Source of the DNA: Bdellovibrio bacteriovorus
GTDB lineage: Bacteria; Bdellovibrionota; Bdellovibrionia; Bdellovibrionales; Bdellovibrionaceae
DNA: 64,000 nt
Assembly: GCF_001592735.1 (NCBI RefSeq)
Contig: NZ_LUKE01000005.1
Coordinates: 62,001-126,000 of the forward strand
Reading direction: 5' to 3'
Position numbers and translations under genes: made by a program. The notes beneath the pieces are model-generated. The model was not told the DNA's origin, did no database searches, and saw only the letters and a program-made list of their open reading frames with translations. Below, in pieces: positions 45,350 to 53,339 of the stretch (position 1 is its first letter; each line of letters begins with the position of its first letter).

Positions 45350-46558
45350 TTATTTGGTCGGCTTGTTGGCTAATCTCAAAAGTTTGCCGATACCAGAAGT
45401 TGATCTTTCTTTATTAGCGTCTGAGTCTTCAAGCACTTGATCCATCTCAAAATCCGCACCCCGCACGCGGCCAGACATGCAAACTAGAGTGTTGAGTTTC
45501 GGTCTCAAAACAGAGTCTACCTCGGGGTATAACGAATTATAGACATAGACTTTATGTCCGTTTTCATCCATGACTTTGTAAAACATAGCCGTATCCCACG
45601 GTTTTCCTGTTAGTGTGCCACACAAGATTTCACTAGATTTCTTACTTATCCAATCTAGAGAAATTTTGTCACCTTGATTTGCTAACATAACTTCGGGCAC
45701 CCATACTTTACAATCCTGTTCATATTGCAATTTGCGATTTGCACTTGGCTTACGACACCAGTCCTCTCCCCATGAATTCTTTAATAGATATTCGGTTTGC
45801 GATTTATTCACCCGTTTTCCAACGATGGCGATCGCATGTTGGCCGCATCCATTTTCACCTGTTCTTAAAATGTTTGCACAAAATCCTAAGCCCACAGGTT
45901 GAGGATTTTCGGCACACAAACTTTGATTTACAACTGTTCTAATAACTGTAGCATTATTCTTAGGCTGGTCGAGATTAAGGGAGTTTAGCTGAATTGAGGC
46001 ATCAGGCTCAATGGAATCTGATCCGCATATTATCGGCACAATTTTTTGATTGATAAATTTTGCTGAAGAAGTCCGACTCCCAGATGAAAAAAGCTCTTCA
46101 AAACTATTCAAAATAGCCATTTTTTTTCCCGAATCAAATTTATAGTCGTCCAAAGATTTTTCGACTGACATCAACGCCTCGGACGTATTGCCTGGGATGC
46201 TCTCCGCGGCCCAATGCAGGGCATCCGTGAATGATGACATAGAATTATTCCCGAAAAACTTGTTTAGGATACCATCAGTACAAAGTGTCGTTTTAAAGGG
46301 AATTTCTTGAGGTAAAGATATCGCAAGTCCCATATTGTAGATATCTGTCGACCTTTTATAAAAGAAAACATTTCTATCTGAAGAGGTTCTCTTTAAATCC
46401 GTTTCGCCGTGACTAAATCTCCAAGCATCTTTAAGTGCTAATGCCATTTGATACGTACACGTACCACCCACTTGATTTCGCGTGGGAATGGATCGCATTA
46501 AATCTTGCTTTCTGAAATGATGCTGTAGTTGCACTACAAGACACTCAGCAATAATCAT
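45350..46558 (-). CDS. Papain-family (C1A-like) cysteine protease
   Basis: 402 residues. The catalytic triad is visible: Cys34 in NQVGGTCTYQ, His241 in GCGQHAIAIVG and Asn261 in LLKNSWGEDW. The long middle part (about 60-230) contains inserts not usual in C1A. There is no signal peptide and only 33 residues before the active Cys, so a prodomain is absent and the start may be truncated or the protein is cytoplasmic or secreted by another route. AT-richer than its neighbours. Confidence 0.75.
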   Translation of the reverse strand: MIIAECLVVQLQHHFRKQDLMRSIPTRNQVGGTCTYQMALALKDAWRFSHGETDLKRTSSDRNVFFYKRSTDIYNMGLAISLPQEIPFKTTLCTDGILNKFFGNNSMSSFTDALHWAAESIPGNTSEALMSVEKSLDDYKFDSGKKMAILNSFEELFSSGSRTSSAKFINQKIVPIICGSDSIEPDASIQLNSLNLDQPKNNATVIRTVVNQSLCAENPQPVGLGFCANILRTGENGCGQHAIAIVGKRVNKSQTEYLLKNSWGEDWCRKPSANRKLQYEQDCKVWVPEVMLANQGDKISLDWISKKSSEILCGTLTGKPWDTAMFYKVMDENGHKVYVYNSLYPEVDSVLRPKLNTLVCMSGRVRGADFEMDQVLEDSDANKERSTSGIGKLLRLANKPTK

Positions 46559-46767
46559 TCCGTGCCGCTAGCAATAAGTTATTTAATAAGTGTCTCAATT
46601 TAAGATTCGACGTATTTTGTTAGTCATAAAGGGAATGGTTTCGGAGCGCTGCCTCTCGCCATAGCATGGATGCTAAGTCGAAGTGTAACCCGAAGGGCAA
46701 AGGCAGGAGCCTGCTTAATTAATGACGAGATGGTCACTAAACCCAAAGTTTGGCCGGAAAAGAAATA

Positions 46768-47691
46768 TTAACGACCGCCCAGCTCCTTTACCCGCTTTGT
46801 TCGCACCTCATCTCCATCAATAAGGCCATCCGACTTGGTAAGCTCATCATAAGCAAAGCCAAAGTATTTCTTCGCCTCTTGGGTATGATTCAGAACCAAA
46901 AGATTTTCCGCGATTTCTTCAAAGACATAACCATCTGGGGCAGAATCAGCAGCGAACTCGGCTTCAAGTCTACGAAGGATCTCGAGAGCCTCAACGTTAC
47001 GTTCTAATCCACGAAGGGCGCGTGCTACAAACCAACGAGCGACTTGGTGCTCATAGCGGTTTTGTGGCAGCAATCGGTCATAATACTCGACTTGCTTCTG
47101 AAGAACAGAAAGAGCCGCTTTATAGTCATTCAATTGGATGTAGGTGTAGCCAATATTATTATAAAGAGATCCCAACCATGATCGAGCACCCGGATCTTGT
47201 GATTTTTCCGCAAATTCGAGAGCCTTTAAGTTCCATTCCAACTGTTTTTTAATATCCGGTTCAGCGATTGCCACCATATGGTAGGCATCGACTACGTAGC
47301 CATCCTGCTTTGTTGCGATTCCTAAATCTACCGCTTTCAAAAATAGCGGCAAAGCCAAGTCTGGTTTCTTGCTCGAGTTGAACGTACGTCCACGCTCCAA
47401 CAAATACCTCACTTCTGCGACGGGCGTATCGGGACCTATTTTTACTTCTACTGTATCCAATATGGCGTGGGCCTTTGCAAATTTACTTTGAAGAGACTGA
47501 GTGCGAGCAATTTGGGTGAGAAGCTGGAGGTAATAGTCTTTGTTACCGGATTTTTCAGCCTCGGGAAGGATTTCGCGAAACCTCGCTTCAGTTTCGGCTG
47601 GATTACGGTAGTTCCACATCTTATCGAAATTTGGAAGCTCGTTGCTCGCATACACCATAAAACACCCCACAAGAAGAGTTAGAAATTTCAT
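46768..47691 (-). CDS. Secreted TPR-repeat protein
   Basis: 307 residues from ATG 47691 (GGAGAGGATA upstream) with a signal peptide (about 1-16). About six TPR helices pairs (AETEARFREILPEAEKSG, YNNIGYTYIQLNDYKAALS, etc.) fill the mature part. A scaffold for protein binding in the periplasm is likely. The intergenic region 46559-46767 shows one short hairpin (GCAGG-AG-CCTGC) and nothing else I recognise. Confidence 0.7.
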   Translation of the reverse strand: MKFLTLLVGCFMVYASNELPNFDKMWNYRNPAETEARFREILPEAEKSGNKDYYLQLLTQIARTQSLQSKFAKAHAILDTVEVKIGPDTPVAEVRYLLERGRTFNSSKKPDLALPLFLKAVDLGIATKQDGYVVDAYHMVAIAEPDIKKQLEWNLKALEFAEKSQDPGARSWLGSLYNNIGYTYIQLNDYKAALSVLQKQVEYYDRLLPQNRYEHQVARWFVARALRGLERNVEALEILRRLEAEFAADSAPDGYVFEEIAENLLVLNHTQEAKKYFGFAYDELTKSDGLIDGDEVRTKRVKELGGR

Positions 47692-47893
47692 TATCCTCTC
47701 CAATTCAAACCTTTTGCGGCGGAATCCTATCAATAGATGTTTCCATCTTCTATGAAGACCATGCTAAAGGAATTTTTTACTCTTAAATGACTAGGGAGAA
47801 GTACTATCAAAGAGTGCGAAACCAAAACCGAACGGGGTTAGAAGCTTTAGAAACTATAGAACCGTAGAACCTATCGAACCCACAAATAAAAAA

Positions 47894-47914
47894 AGGAAGC
47901 CTTGCGGGCTTCCT
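47894..47914 (-). terminator. Terminator after tRNA-Asp
   Basis: AGGAAGCC/GGCTTCCT perfect 8-bp stem. On the minus strand TTTTTTTATTT follows, 42 nt past the tRNA 3' end. Confidence 0.85.
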
Positions 47915-47955
47915 TCATTATTCCTTTTCGTGGGGACCGGCCATTCTTTAACAAA

Positions 47956-48032
47956 TGGCGGGGTGGACGGGACTCGAACCCGCGGCCTTCCGCGTGACAG
48001 GCGGACGTTATAACCAACTTAACTACCACCCC
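47956..48032 (-). tRNA. tRNA-Asp (anticodon GTC)
   Basis: 77 nt including an encoded CCA. Acceptor GGGGTGG/CCACCCC, anticodon arm CCGCCTGTCACGCGG with GTC, T arm with GGTTCGAGTCC, and discriminator G, all as expected for bacterial tRNA-Asp. Confidence 0.97.
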
Positions 48033-48202
48033 TCGAATTAGGAGAATCTTTTATAGCTATTAGAAACCCGCAATACAACAAGATTTTTTAAAAATCTACG
48101 TAGCACGGGGCTTAATGCACCGTTTTTAAGCATTTCCAGCACTTGGAAGACCCCAAATTCCGGTATAGGCTTCTAAAACACCCATCAAGGGAAAGGACGA
48201 CC

Positions 48203-48478
48203 ATGAAAACAGCCTCTCTTTTAATCACTCTTTTGCTTAGCTCTGCCGCTTTGGCGGAAACCGTGACTTATAACGTGGAAGGCATGCACTGCGGATCTTG
48301 CGCCAAAAACGTAAAGGCCGAAGTCTGCACCATGAAGGGCTTAGAAAAATGCGAAGTCACTACCGGCAAAGTTGTTATCACCCCTAAAGCAGGTGTCATG
48401 ATTTCTCAAGATCAGATTCAGGCCGCCATTACTAAAGCGGGCGAATACAAAATCACGGGCTCAGAGAAATCCAAATAA
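48203..48478 (+). CDS. Periplasmic HMA-domain metal-binding protein
   Basis: 91 residues from ATG 48203 (AAAGGA upstream). A signal peptide (1-18) then one heavy-metal-associated domain with GMHCGSC (Cys30, Cys33), as in copper or mercury chaperones such as MerP and CopZ. Export makes it more like MerP. A terminator (GACCGTC/GACGGTC, 48529-48561, then a T8 run) follows. Confidence 0.85.
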   Translation: MKTASLLITLLLSSAALAETVTYNVEGMHCGSCAKNVKAEVCTMKGLEKCEVTTGKVVITPKAGVMISQDQIQAAITKAGEYKITGSEKSK

Positions 48479-48528
48479 AAATCCTTAACAGGTTTTTGAG
48501 TTTATTCACTTTCAATCCAAGATAAATT

Positions 48529-48574
48529 GACCGTCCTCACTCTAGCAGAATGATGACGGTCCTTATTTTTTTTG
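48529..48574 (+). terminator. Terminator of the HMA gene
   Basis: GACCGTC (48529-48535) pairs with GACGGTC (48555-48561); a T8 run follows at about 48565-48573. The loop is long (19 nt). Confidence 0.6.
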
Positions 48575-48589
48575 GCATACTTAGAGTGT

Positions 48590-49000
48590 ATGCATAGCAA
48601 CTCAGCACTCTCTACAATGACAAAAGGTCGACTCCTTATCATCGACGACGAATCCGAACTGCGTGAAGTTCTCACCGCCCTTCTAGAAGAATCCGTTTCT
48701 GAAATTCAGTTAGCGGCTAACGGCCTTGAAGGCATCGACATGCTTAAAAACCAAAAGTTTGATGCTGTTTTGTCTGACGAAAAAATGCCGAAAAAATCCG
48801 GCTTAGAAGTTTTAAAATGGATGCGTGAAAACGGACTTCAGATCCCTTTCATCATCCACACCGGCTATGGCCAAAAAGAGATGGTCCAAGAGGCTCGTAA
48901 GCTGGGCGTTTACGCCTTTATTGATAAACCTTGGGACGAACGCGCCCTGATTAAAACCGTGCAGGAAGCTTTGCGTTCCGGCATGGAGCAACAAAAGTAA
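48590..49000 (+). CDS. Single-domain response regulator
   Basis: 136 residues from ATG 48590 (a nearer ATG, MTKGR, is also possible). Receiver domain only: IIDDES acidic pair, phospho-acceptor Asp63 in LSDEKMP, switch Thr in IIHTGYG and Lys in FIDKPWD. No output domain, so it acts through protein contact, like CheY-type regulators. No kinase gene nearby. Confidence 0.9.
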   Translation: MHSNSALSTMTKGRLLIIDDESELREVLTALLEESVSEIQLAANGLEGIDMLKNQKFDAVLSDEKMPKKSGLEVLKWMRENGLQIPFIIHTGYGQKEMVQEARKLGVYAFIDKPWDERALIKTVQEALRSGMEQQK

Positions 49001-49086
49001 TCCCCTTACATCCGACTTGTCTGTTGAGGTAAGTTCCATCATGATGGAGCTTTCCGGGCTTTCTAGGGCCCTAGAATGGATACGTT

Positions 49087-49614
49087 ATGCAAAAGCTTTT
49101 TTGGCTCGACATGGAGATGACCGGTCTTGATGTTAATAAAGAAGTCATCATCGAAGTCGCCGCCATCGTCACAGACCTTGATTTTAAAGAGCTGGAAACC
49201 TTTGAAACGGTCGTAAAACAACCGCAAAAATATCTAGATTCCATGGATGCTTGGAATACCGAACACCATAAGAAATCCGGCCTTACTGCCAAGGTTCCGA
49301 ACGGCATGGAGCCTGATCAAGTCGAAGCCAAGCTTTGCGATATGGTTAAAAAGTTTTTCCCTGATCCGAAAGACAAACCTGTCTTGGCCGGAAACTCGAT
49401 CATGCAAGATCGTTTGTTTATTGATAAGTACATGCCCGACTTTTCATCGCGCCTGCACTATCGCATGGTGGATGTGTCTTCTTGGAAAGTGATCATCAAT
49501 AATAAATTTAAATACGTGTATCACAAGGCCAACAAACATCGCGCCTTGGAAGACATCCGCGAAAGCATCCAAGAGCTTCGTCATTATTGCGACAAAATGC
49601 ATTTTGAAAAGTAG
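49087..49614 (+). CDS. orn: Oligoribonuclease
   Basis: 175 residues. DEDDh exonuclease: WLDMEMTGL (Asp8, Glu10), NSIMQDRLFID and HRALEDI (His and Asp of the final motif). Family length is about 180. It degrades 2-5 nt RNAs and pGpG, the end product of c-di-GMP breakdown, which fits a lineage rich in c-di-GMP signalling (inference). Confidence 0.92.
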   Translation: MQKLFWLDMEMTGLDVNKEVIIEVAAIVTDLDFKELETFETVVKQPQKYLDSMDAWNTEHHKKSGLTAKVPNGMEPDQVEAKLCDMVKKFFPDPKDKPVLAGNSIMQDRLFIDKYMPDFSSRLHYRMVDVSSWKVIINNKFKYVYHKANKHRALEDIRESIQELRHYCDKMHFEK

Positions 49615-49632
49615 TTGGTAAAGTAACTCCGA

Positions 49633-50766
49633 ATGCCACAAAAGAAAAAAGCCACCGAAGAAACCGCGTTTAAAAATTGGATCAATAAAGACCTGGTCGA
49701 ACGCATCGCCCGCCACATTCAAAAGCATGAAAGTGATTTTGACGTAAAATCTTTCGTGGCCTTATCAGCTAAGCTTTCCGCCTTAGAAATGAAACCGCGA
49801 GTGCACCTGATTCGCGATGAATTAAAAAAGCACCTGCCTCAGGATTATAAAAAATCCTTGGCGATTCTTTTAAAAGCCACATTAGAACCGAAAAAAGGTT
49901 TAGAGCCTTTATCGGGCTTCGACCTTTGGCCTTTCTTAGAATTTATTCAAACTTACGGCTTAGAGCACACCAAGACTTCTTTAGCCGCGCTTTATCAGCT
50001 GACTCAAGTTTTTACGGCCGAGTGGGCGGTGCGCCCTTACCTGATTCATCACGAAAAAGAAACTTTGGCGCAGCTGATGAAATGGACCAAAGATAAAAAC
50101 ACCCACGTGCGCCGGTGGGTTTCAGAAGGGTCTCGCCCCCGCCTGCCTTGGGGGGAACAATTAAAACATTTTATCAAAGATCCCGCACCCACGATCAAAC
50201 TGTTAGAAAATCTAAAATACGATGAAGAGCTTTACGTTCGCAAGTCCGTGGCGAATCACTTAAATGATATTTCCAAAGATCATCCCGCATTGGCAGTTAA
50301 AATTGCGACAAAATGGAAAAAAGAAGCGCCTGCCAAACACCAAGCCAAAATTGACTGGATCGTTCGCCATGCCTTGCGTGGCCAGCTGAAAAAAGGCGAC
50401 CCCGCAGCTTTAAAACTTCTGGGCTACGGCACCGACACCAAAGTGCAGTTAAAAAATTTGAAAATCGAAGACAACACCGTCACCGTGGGGAACCACTTGG
50501 TATTTTCCTTTGAGCTTCACACCGGCAGCAACGTCAACGTCATGGTGGATTACATCATCCACCATCGTAAGGCCCACGGCAAAACCTCGCCGAAAGTTTT
50601 TAAACTGTCCGCAAAACCTTTGGTTGCGGGACAAAAACATCTTTTCCAAAAGAAGCATTCTTTCAAAGTGGTAACCACCCGTGTCTACTATCCGGGCGAG
50701 CATGTTTTAGAGATCATGGTGAATGGGAAAAACTTAGGAAAGATTCCTTTTCAGCTCAAAGAATAG
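49633..50766 (+). CDS. AlkC/AlkD-like DNA alkylation repair protein
   Basis: 377 residues. HEAT-like helical repeats with VRRWVSEGSRPRLPWGEQL, the conserved block of AlkC/AlkD alkylpurine DNA glycosylases, and YVRKSVANHLNDISKDHP. The C-terminal 90 residues form an extra Ig-like beta domain typical of AlkC. It would excise alkylated bases. Starts 19 bp after orn. Confidence 0.85.
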   Translation: MPQKKKATEETAFKNWINKDLVERIARHIQKHESDFDVKSFVALSAKLSALEMKPRVHLIRDELKKHLPQDYKKSLAILLKATLEPKKGLEPLSGFDLWPFLEFIQTYGLEHTKTSLAALYQLTQVFTAEWAVRPYLIHHEKETLAQLMKWTKDKNTHVRRWVSEGSRPRLPWGEQLKHFIKDPAPTIKLLENLKYDEELYVRKSVANHLNDISKDHPALAVKIATKWKKEAPAKHQAKIDWIVRHALRGQLKKGDPAALKLLGYGTDTKVQLKNLKIEDNTVTVGNHLVFSFELHTGSNVNVMVDYIIHHRKAHGKTSPKVFKLSAKPLVAGQKHLFQKKHSFKVVTTRVYYPGEHVLEIMVNGKNLGKIPFQLKE

Positions 50767-50873
50767 GTTGTTTGGGCCCGAGCTCTCCCCCTTCTTATGT
50801 ATTCTTTCAAAGTCGGTTCTGAGTTTAGCAAATATGCGCTAAAACTTTCGGGAACCCTTTAAGGAGTCCACTT

Positions 50874-51254
50874 ATGAAGATGCTAATTTTAATCCCGATG
50901 TTATTTTTTTCCGTTGTTACTCGCGCCGATGTCATTAAATGCTTTTTCACAGAGCCTTTTGTCAACTCCACTTATGATATGAAAAAAGCAAAACTGGTAT
51001 TTAAGGACTCTGAAGGCCGAGTCACCATTTATCCTAAAGCCACTTTTGAAATCACAGGGCCCACCACCTTTGAAATCAGAACTAAAGATGGCACCGTTTT
51101 ACAAACTTTAAAATTAGACAACCAAGGATCTGACGGCATGAGTGATTTCATCTATCCGTACTCGGTCAAAGATGACTCCGGCTTGACCGGTTCCCCGTCA
51201 GGTTATGGGGGTTGTGAATCCAACCACCTCAAACGCACAGAGCCGCCGCAATAG
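50874..51254 (+). CDS. Secreted hypothetical protein
   Basis: 126 residues with a signal peptide (1-18) and three Cys in the mature part. AAGGAG upstream. Family unknown; beta-rich. Confidence 0.6.
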   Translation: MKMLILIPMLFFSVVTRADVIKCFFTEPFVNSTYDMKKAKLVFKDSEGRVTIYPKATFEITGPTTFEIRTKDGTVLQTLKLDNQGSDGMSDFIYPYSVKDDSGLTGSPSGYGGCESNHLKRTEPPQ

Positions 51255-51268
51255 CGGTTCTGTCGAGT

Positions 51269-52117
51269 TTATTTTTTAAAATGCATTAAGTAAGTTCCTA
51301 ACTGAACTAAGTCATCACAGTCCGTGTGACCTTGACACCACCCAATGATTTCGTCTTGAAACTGTCGGATCTTTTCTTGAAGCTCTGGCAGTTTTGTTTT
51401 GTTGATCGGAATATTTAAGACCCCTAGCTCTTGATGCTCATAACCTAATTTTTCAATATTCTGCGACCACGCTTTAAGGGTTTGGCCGTGATAATCTTGC
51501 ATAAAGCTGTGATTAAAAATATCAATCCCGGTATCTAAGATTGGATCGGCTTGGATGTATTTGCCTTTTTTAAGTTCCAAATACCCAGCCTTTAGCAGAA
51601 ACGTAAAAGATTTTTCTGCTTCCTCAGCCGTGATAATTCCCTGCAATCTTTCAGAGATGTATTCCCCCGACGCTTCAAAATCCTTTAGATTCACCATTTC
51701 GCGCACTAATAAATGATACCATTTGCCTAAAATGTCTTGCGCGTCTTTTTCCACGTATCGCGATAACATTTTTTTTAACGATGCATGGATATTTTTTTGC
51801 GCCTTGATTTTTTCTTCACCGGAGGTGGCATTATCCAAACGGATTAGGGCCTCTAAGTGAAGGCCTTCTTCCTTGGAAAGCTTTAAGGCTTTAGCGACCT
51901 TCTGACCTGTTTCCTCGGTCATATTGCGCTTTCCTTGAATGACCAGTTGCAGGTAATTGGGACTTTTTAAACCCACCAACCCTGAAAACTGACGGTAAGA
52001 AAATCCTGACCGTAAAGACTTTTTATATTCAAAAAAATCACGCAAGAAATCCCGATACGAAGTGTATCGGGATATTTCTGGATAGATGATTGTTTTCGTG
52101 GAAAGACTTACTTCCAT
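51269..52117 (-). CDS. TIGR02147-family regulator
   Basis: 282 residues from ATG 52117. An N-terminal HTH (RDFLRDFFEYKKSLRSGFSYRQFSGLVGLKSPNYLQLVIQGKRN, about 18-62) and the long TIGR02147 helical domain. Last gene of a three-gene operon with two secreted proteins; its start overlaps the stop of the preceding gene. A palindrome lies upstream of the operon. Confidence 0.85.
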   Translation of the reverse strand: MEVSLSTKTIIYPEISRYTSYRDFLRDFFEYKKSLRSGFSYRQFSGLVGLKSPNYLQLVIQGKRNMTEETGQKVAKALKLSKEEGLHLEALIRLDNATSGEEKIKAQKNIHASLKKMLSRYVEKDAQDILGKWYHLLVREMVNLKDFEASGEYISERLQGIITAEEAEKSFTFLLKAGYLELKKGKYIQADPILDTGIDIFNHSFMQDYHGQTLKAWSQNIEKLGYEHQELGVLNIPINKTKLPELQEKIRQFQDEIIGWCQGHTDCDDLVQLGTYLMHFKK

Positions 52118-52617
52118 GCGCAAGACCCCGGCTCAATCTCTAGTGACGCAAGCATGGCTGCTATCGATCTTTCGCTGTATTCAAGCTTTGAGGCATTAAT
52201 CACAAAACCGCGACCAGCCCCCCAGGTGACAACATACGAAAGAACTCCTCCCGATTCGTTCTTAAATACCTTTTCACAAGTGCCTTGCCAGTGTACTCGG
52301 ATCCAACCGGATTTGCTTAAACGCTGTTCAAGCTGGTCCGCCGTTAGATCCTGGGCATCTGCAAAATAAGTTGAAAACTCACTGATGCGGATGAAGGCCT
52401 CAATCCTTCCCGTCGCTGAGCCAAAGAACATAGGCCCTCGTGCTATAACGGCATTTTCTCCTGAAGCTTCCACTCGAAAATATTCTGAAGGTATGGTCAG
52501 AGCAAATCCTGAAAACTGGCTTCTGACTTTTCCTCCACCCACTCGCGAGACGGCCCCCGAAGGGTCCGCCAGAAAGCATGTTAAGGCTGCTAAAAAAACC
52601 GACGCCCATTTTTTCAT
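52108..52617 (-). CDS. Secreted hypothetical protein (operon middle gene)
   Basis: 169 residues with signal peptide (about 1-21), mature part beta-rich with two Cys. Starts by TAATG overlap with the upstream gene, so translation is coupled. Family unknown. Confidence 0.6.
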   Translation of the reverse strand: MKKWASVFLAALTCFLADPSGAVSRVGGGKVRSQFSGFALTIPSEYFRVEASGENAVIARGPMFFGSATGRIEAFIRISEFSTYFADAQDLTADQLEQRLSKSGWIRVHWQGTCEKVFKNESGGVLSYVVTWGAGRGFVINASKLEYSERSIAAMLASLEIEPGSCAWK

Positions 52618-53225
52618 TATCGGGTCTCAAACTCGGCCGTCGCCGCATACACCACGGGGTTAATAACTACACAATTGTCATAGGTTCCCGCAGGAGCGAT
52701 ATTCAGTAACGAAACAGGCGTTGTCTCTTTGCCAGAACTTCCCATGCAAGTAACACCTTGAGCAGGGGAAGATTCTAAGATCAGATTTTTCAAATTCAGA
52801 TCGCGTGTTCGCGCCCAATTAGGTTCTGCCGGTGGAATGTTTTCAGGTTGATTATCCAAGGGTCTAAACCACATTGAATGGGAATATGTCTTGACCGACT
52901 TATAAACCCCATCATTTCCCACCGCCGCATTGAAGCTGATCCAAAATTCGCGCTCTCGTCCGTCCACTATGGCAGTGCATATTGTTGGACGGGGAGCCTC
53001 CCAAAACGTACCCGGTGGCATATTTCTAAGATCAGGAACTGCCATTTCACTTTCTCCTGAGCAAATAGTCGTCACCTTGAATTCATATTTATCATTTTTA
53101 AAGGACAGTTCGCGACGCTCTAATTTGTAAGTAACCTTCTGGGTTTCATACGTCGGCGGTTGCCAAGGGGAAGCAAAACTAGAAGCTGTTGTTGCCAGAG
53201 TTATAATACCAAAAATCCATTTCAT
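52617..53225 (-). CDS. Secreted hypothetical protein (operon first gene)
   Basis: 202 residues with a Sec signal (1-18). Several Cys in the mature part, Trp-rich. Family unknown. First gene of the TIGR02147 operon, 31-48 bp downstream of the 18-bp palindrome. Confidence 0.6.
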   Translation of the reverse strand: MKWIFGIITLATTASSFASPWQPPTYETQKVTYKLERRELSFKNDKYEFKVTTICSGESEMAVPDLRNMPPGTFWEAPRPTICTAIVDGREREFWISFNAAVGNDGVYKSVKTYSHSMWFRPLDNQPENIPPAEPNWARTRDLNLKNLILESSPAQGVTCMGSSGKETTPVSLLNIAPAGTYDNCVVINPVVYAATAEFETR

Positions 53226-53256
53226 GTTGTGACCTCGTTAAAGTAAGTTAGAAATA

Positions 53257-53274
53257 TTTCGAAGCGCTTCGAAA
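53257..53274. promoter_or_regulatory. Perfect 18-bp palindrome before the TIGR02147 operon
   Basis: TTTCGAAGCGCTTCGAAA, 32-49 bp before the first start of the operon. Length and symmetry fit an operator of a dimeric regulator; the central AAGCGCTT also resembles LacI-family sites, so which protein binds is uncertain. Confidence 0.6.
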
Positions 53275-53339
53275 CAAAGACTAACTCACAACCAAACGAA
53301 GTCAACCACCCCAGAATACATTTTGAAGACCGTTTGTCT

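Noticed and set aside
46559-46767. Intergenic sequence with GCAGG-AG-CCTGC hairpin considered as a small RNA
   Set aside because: Single weak stem and no clear promoter or terminator around it.
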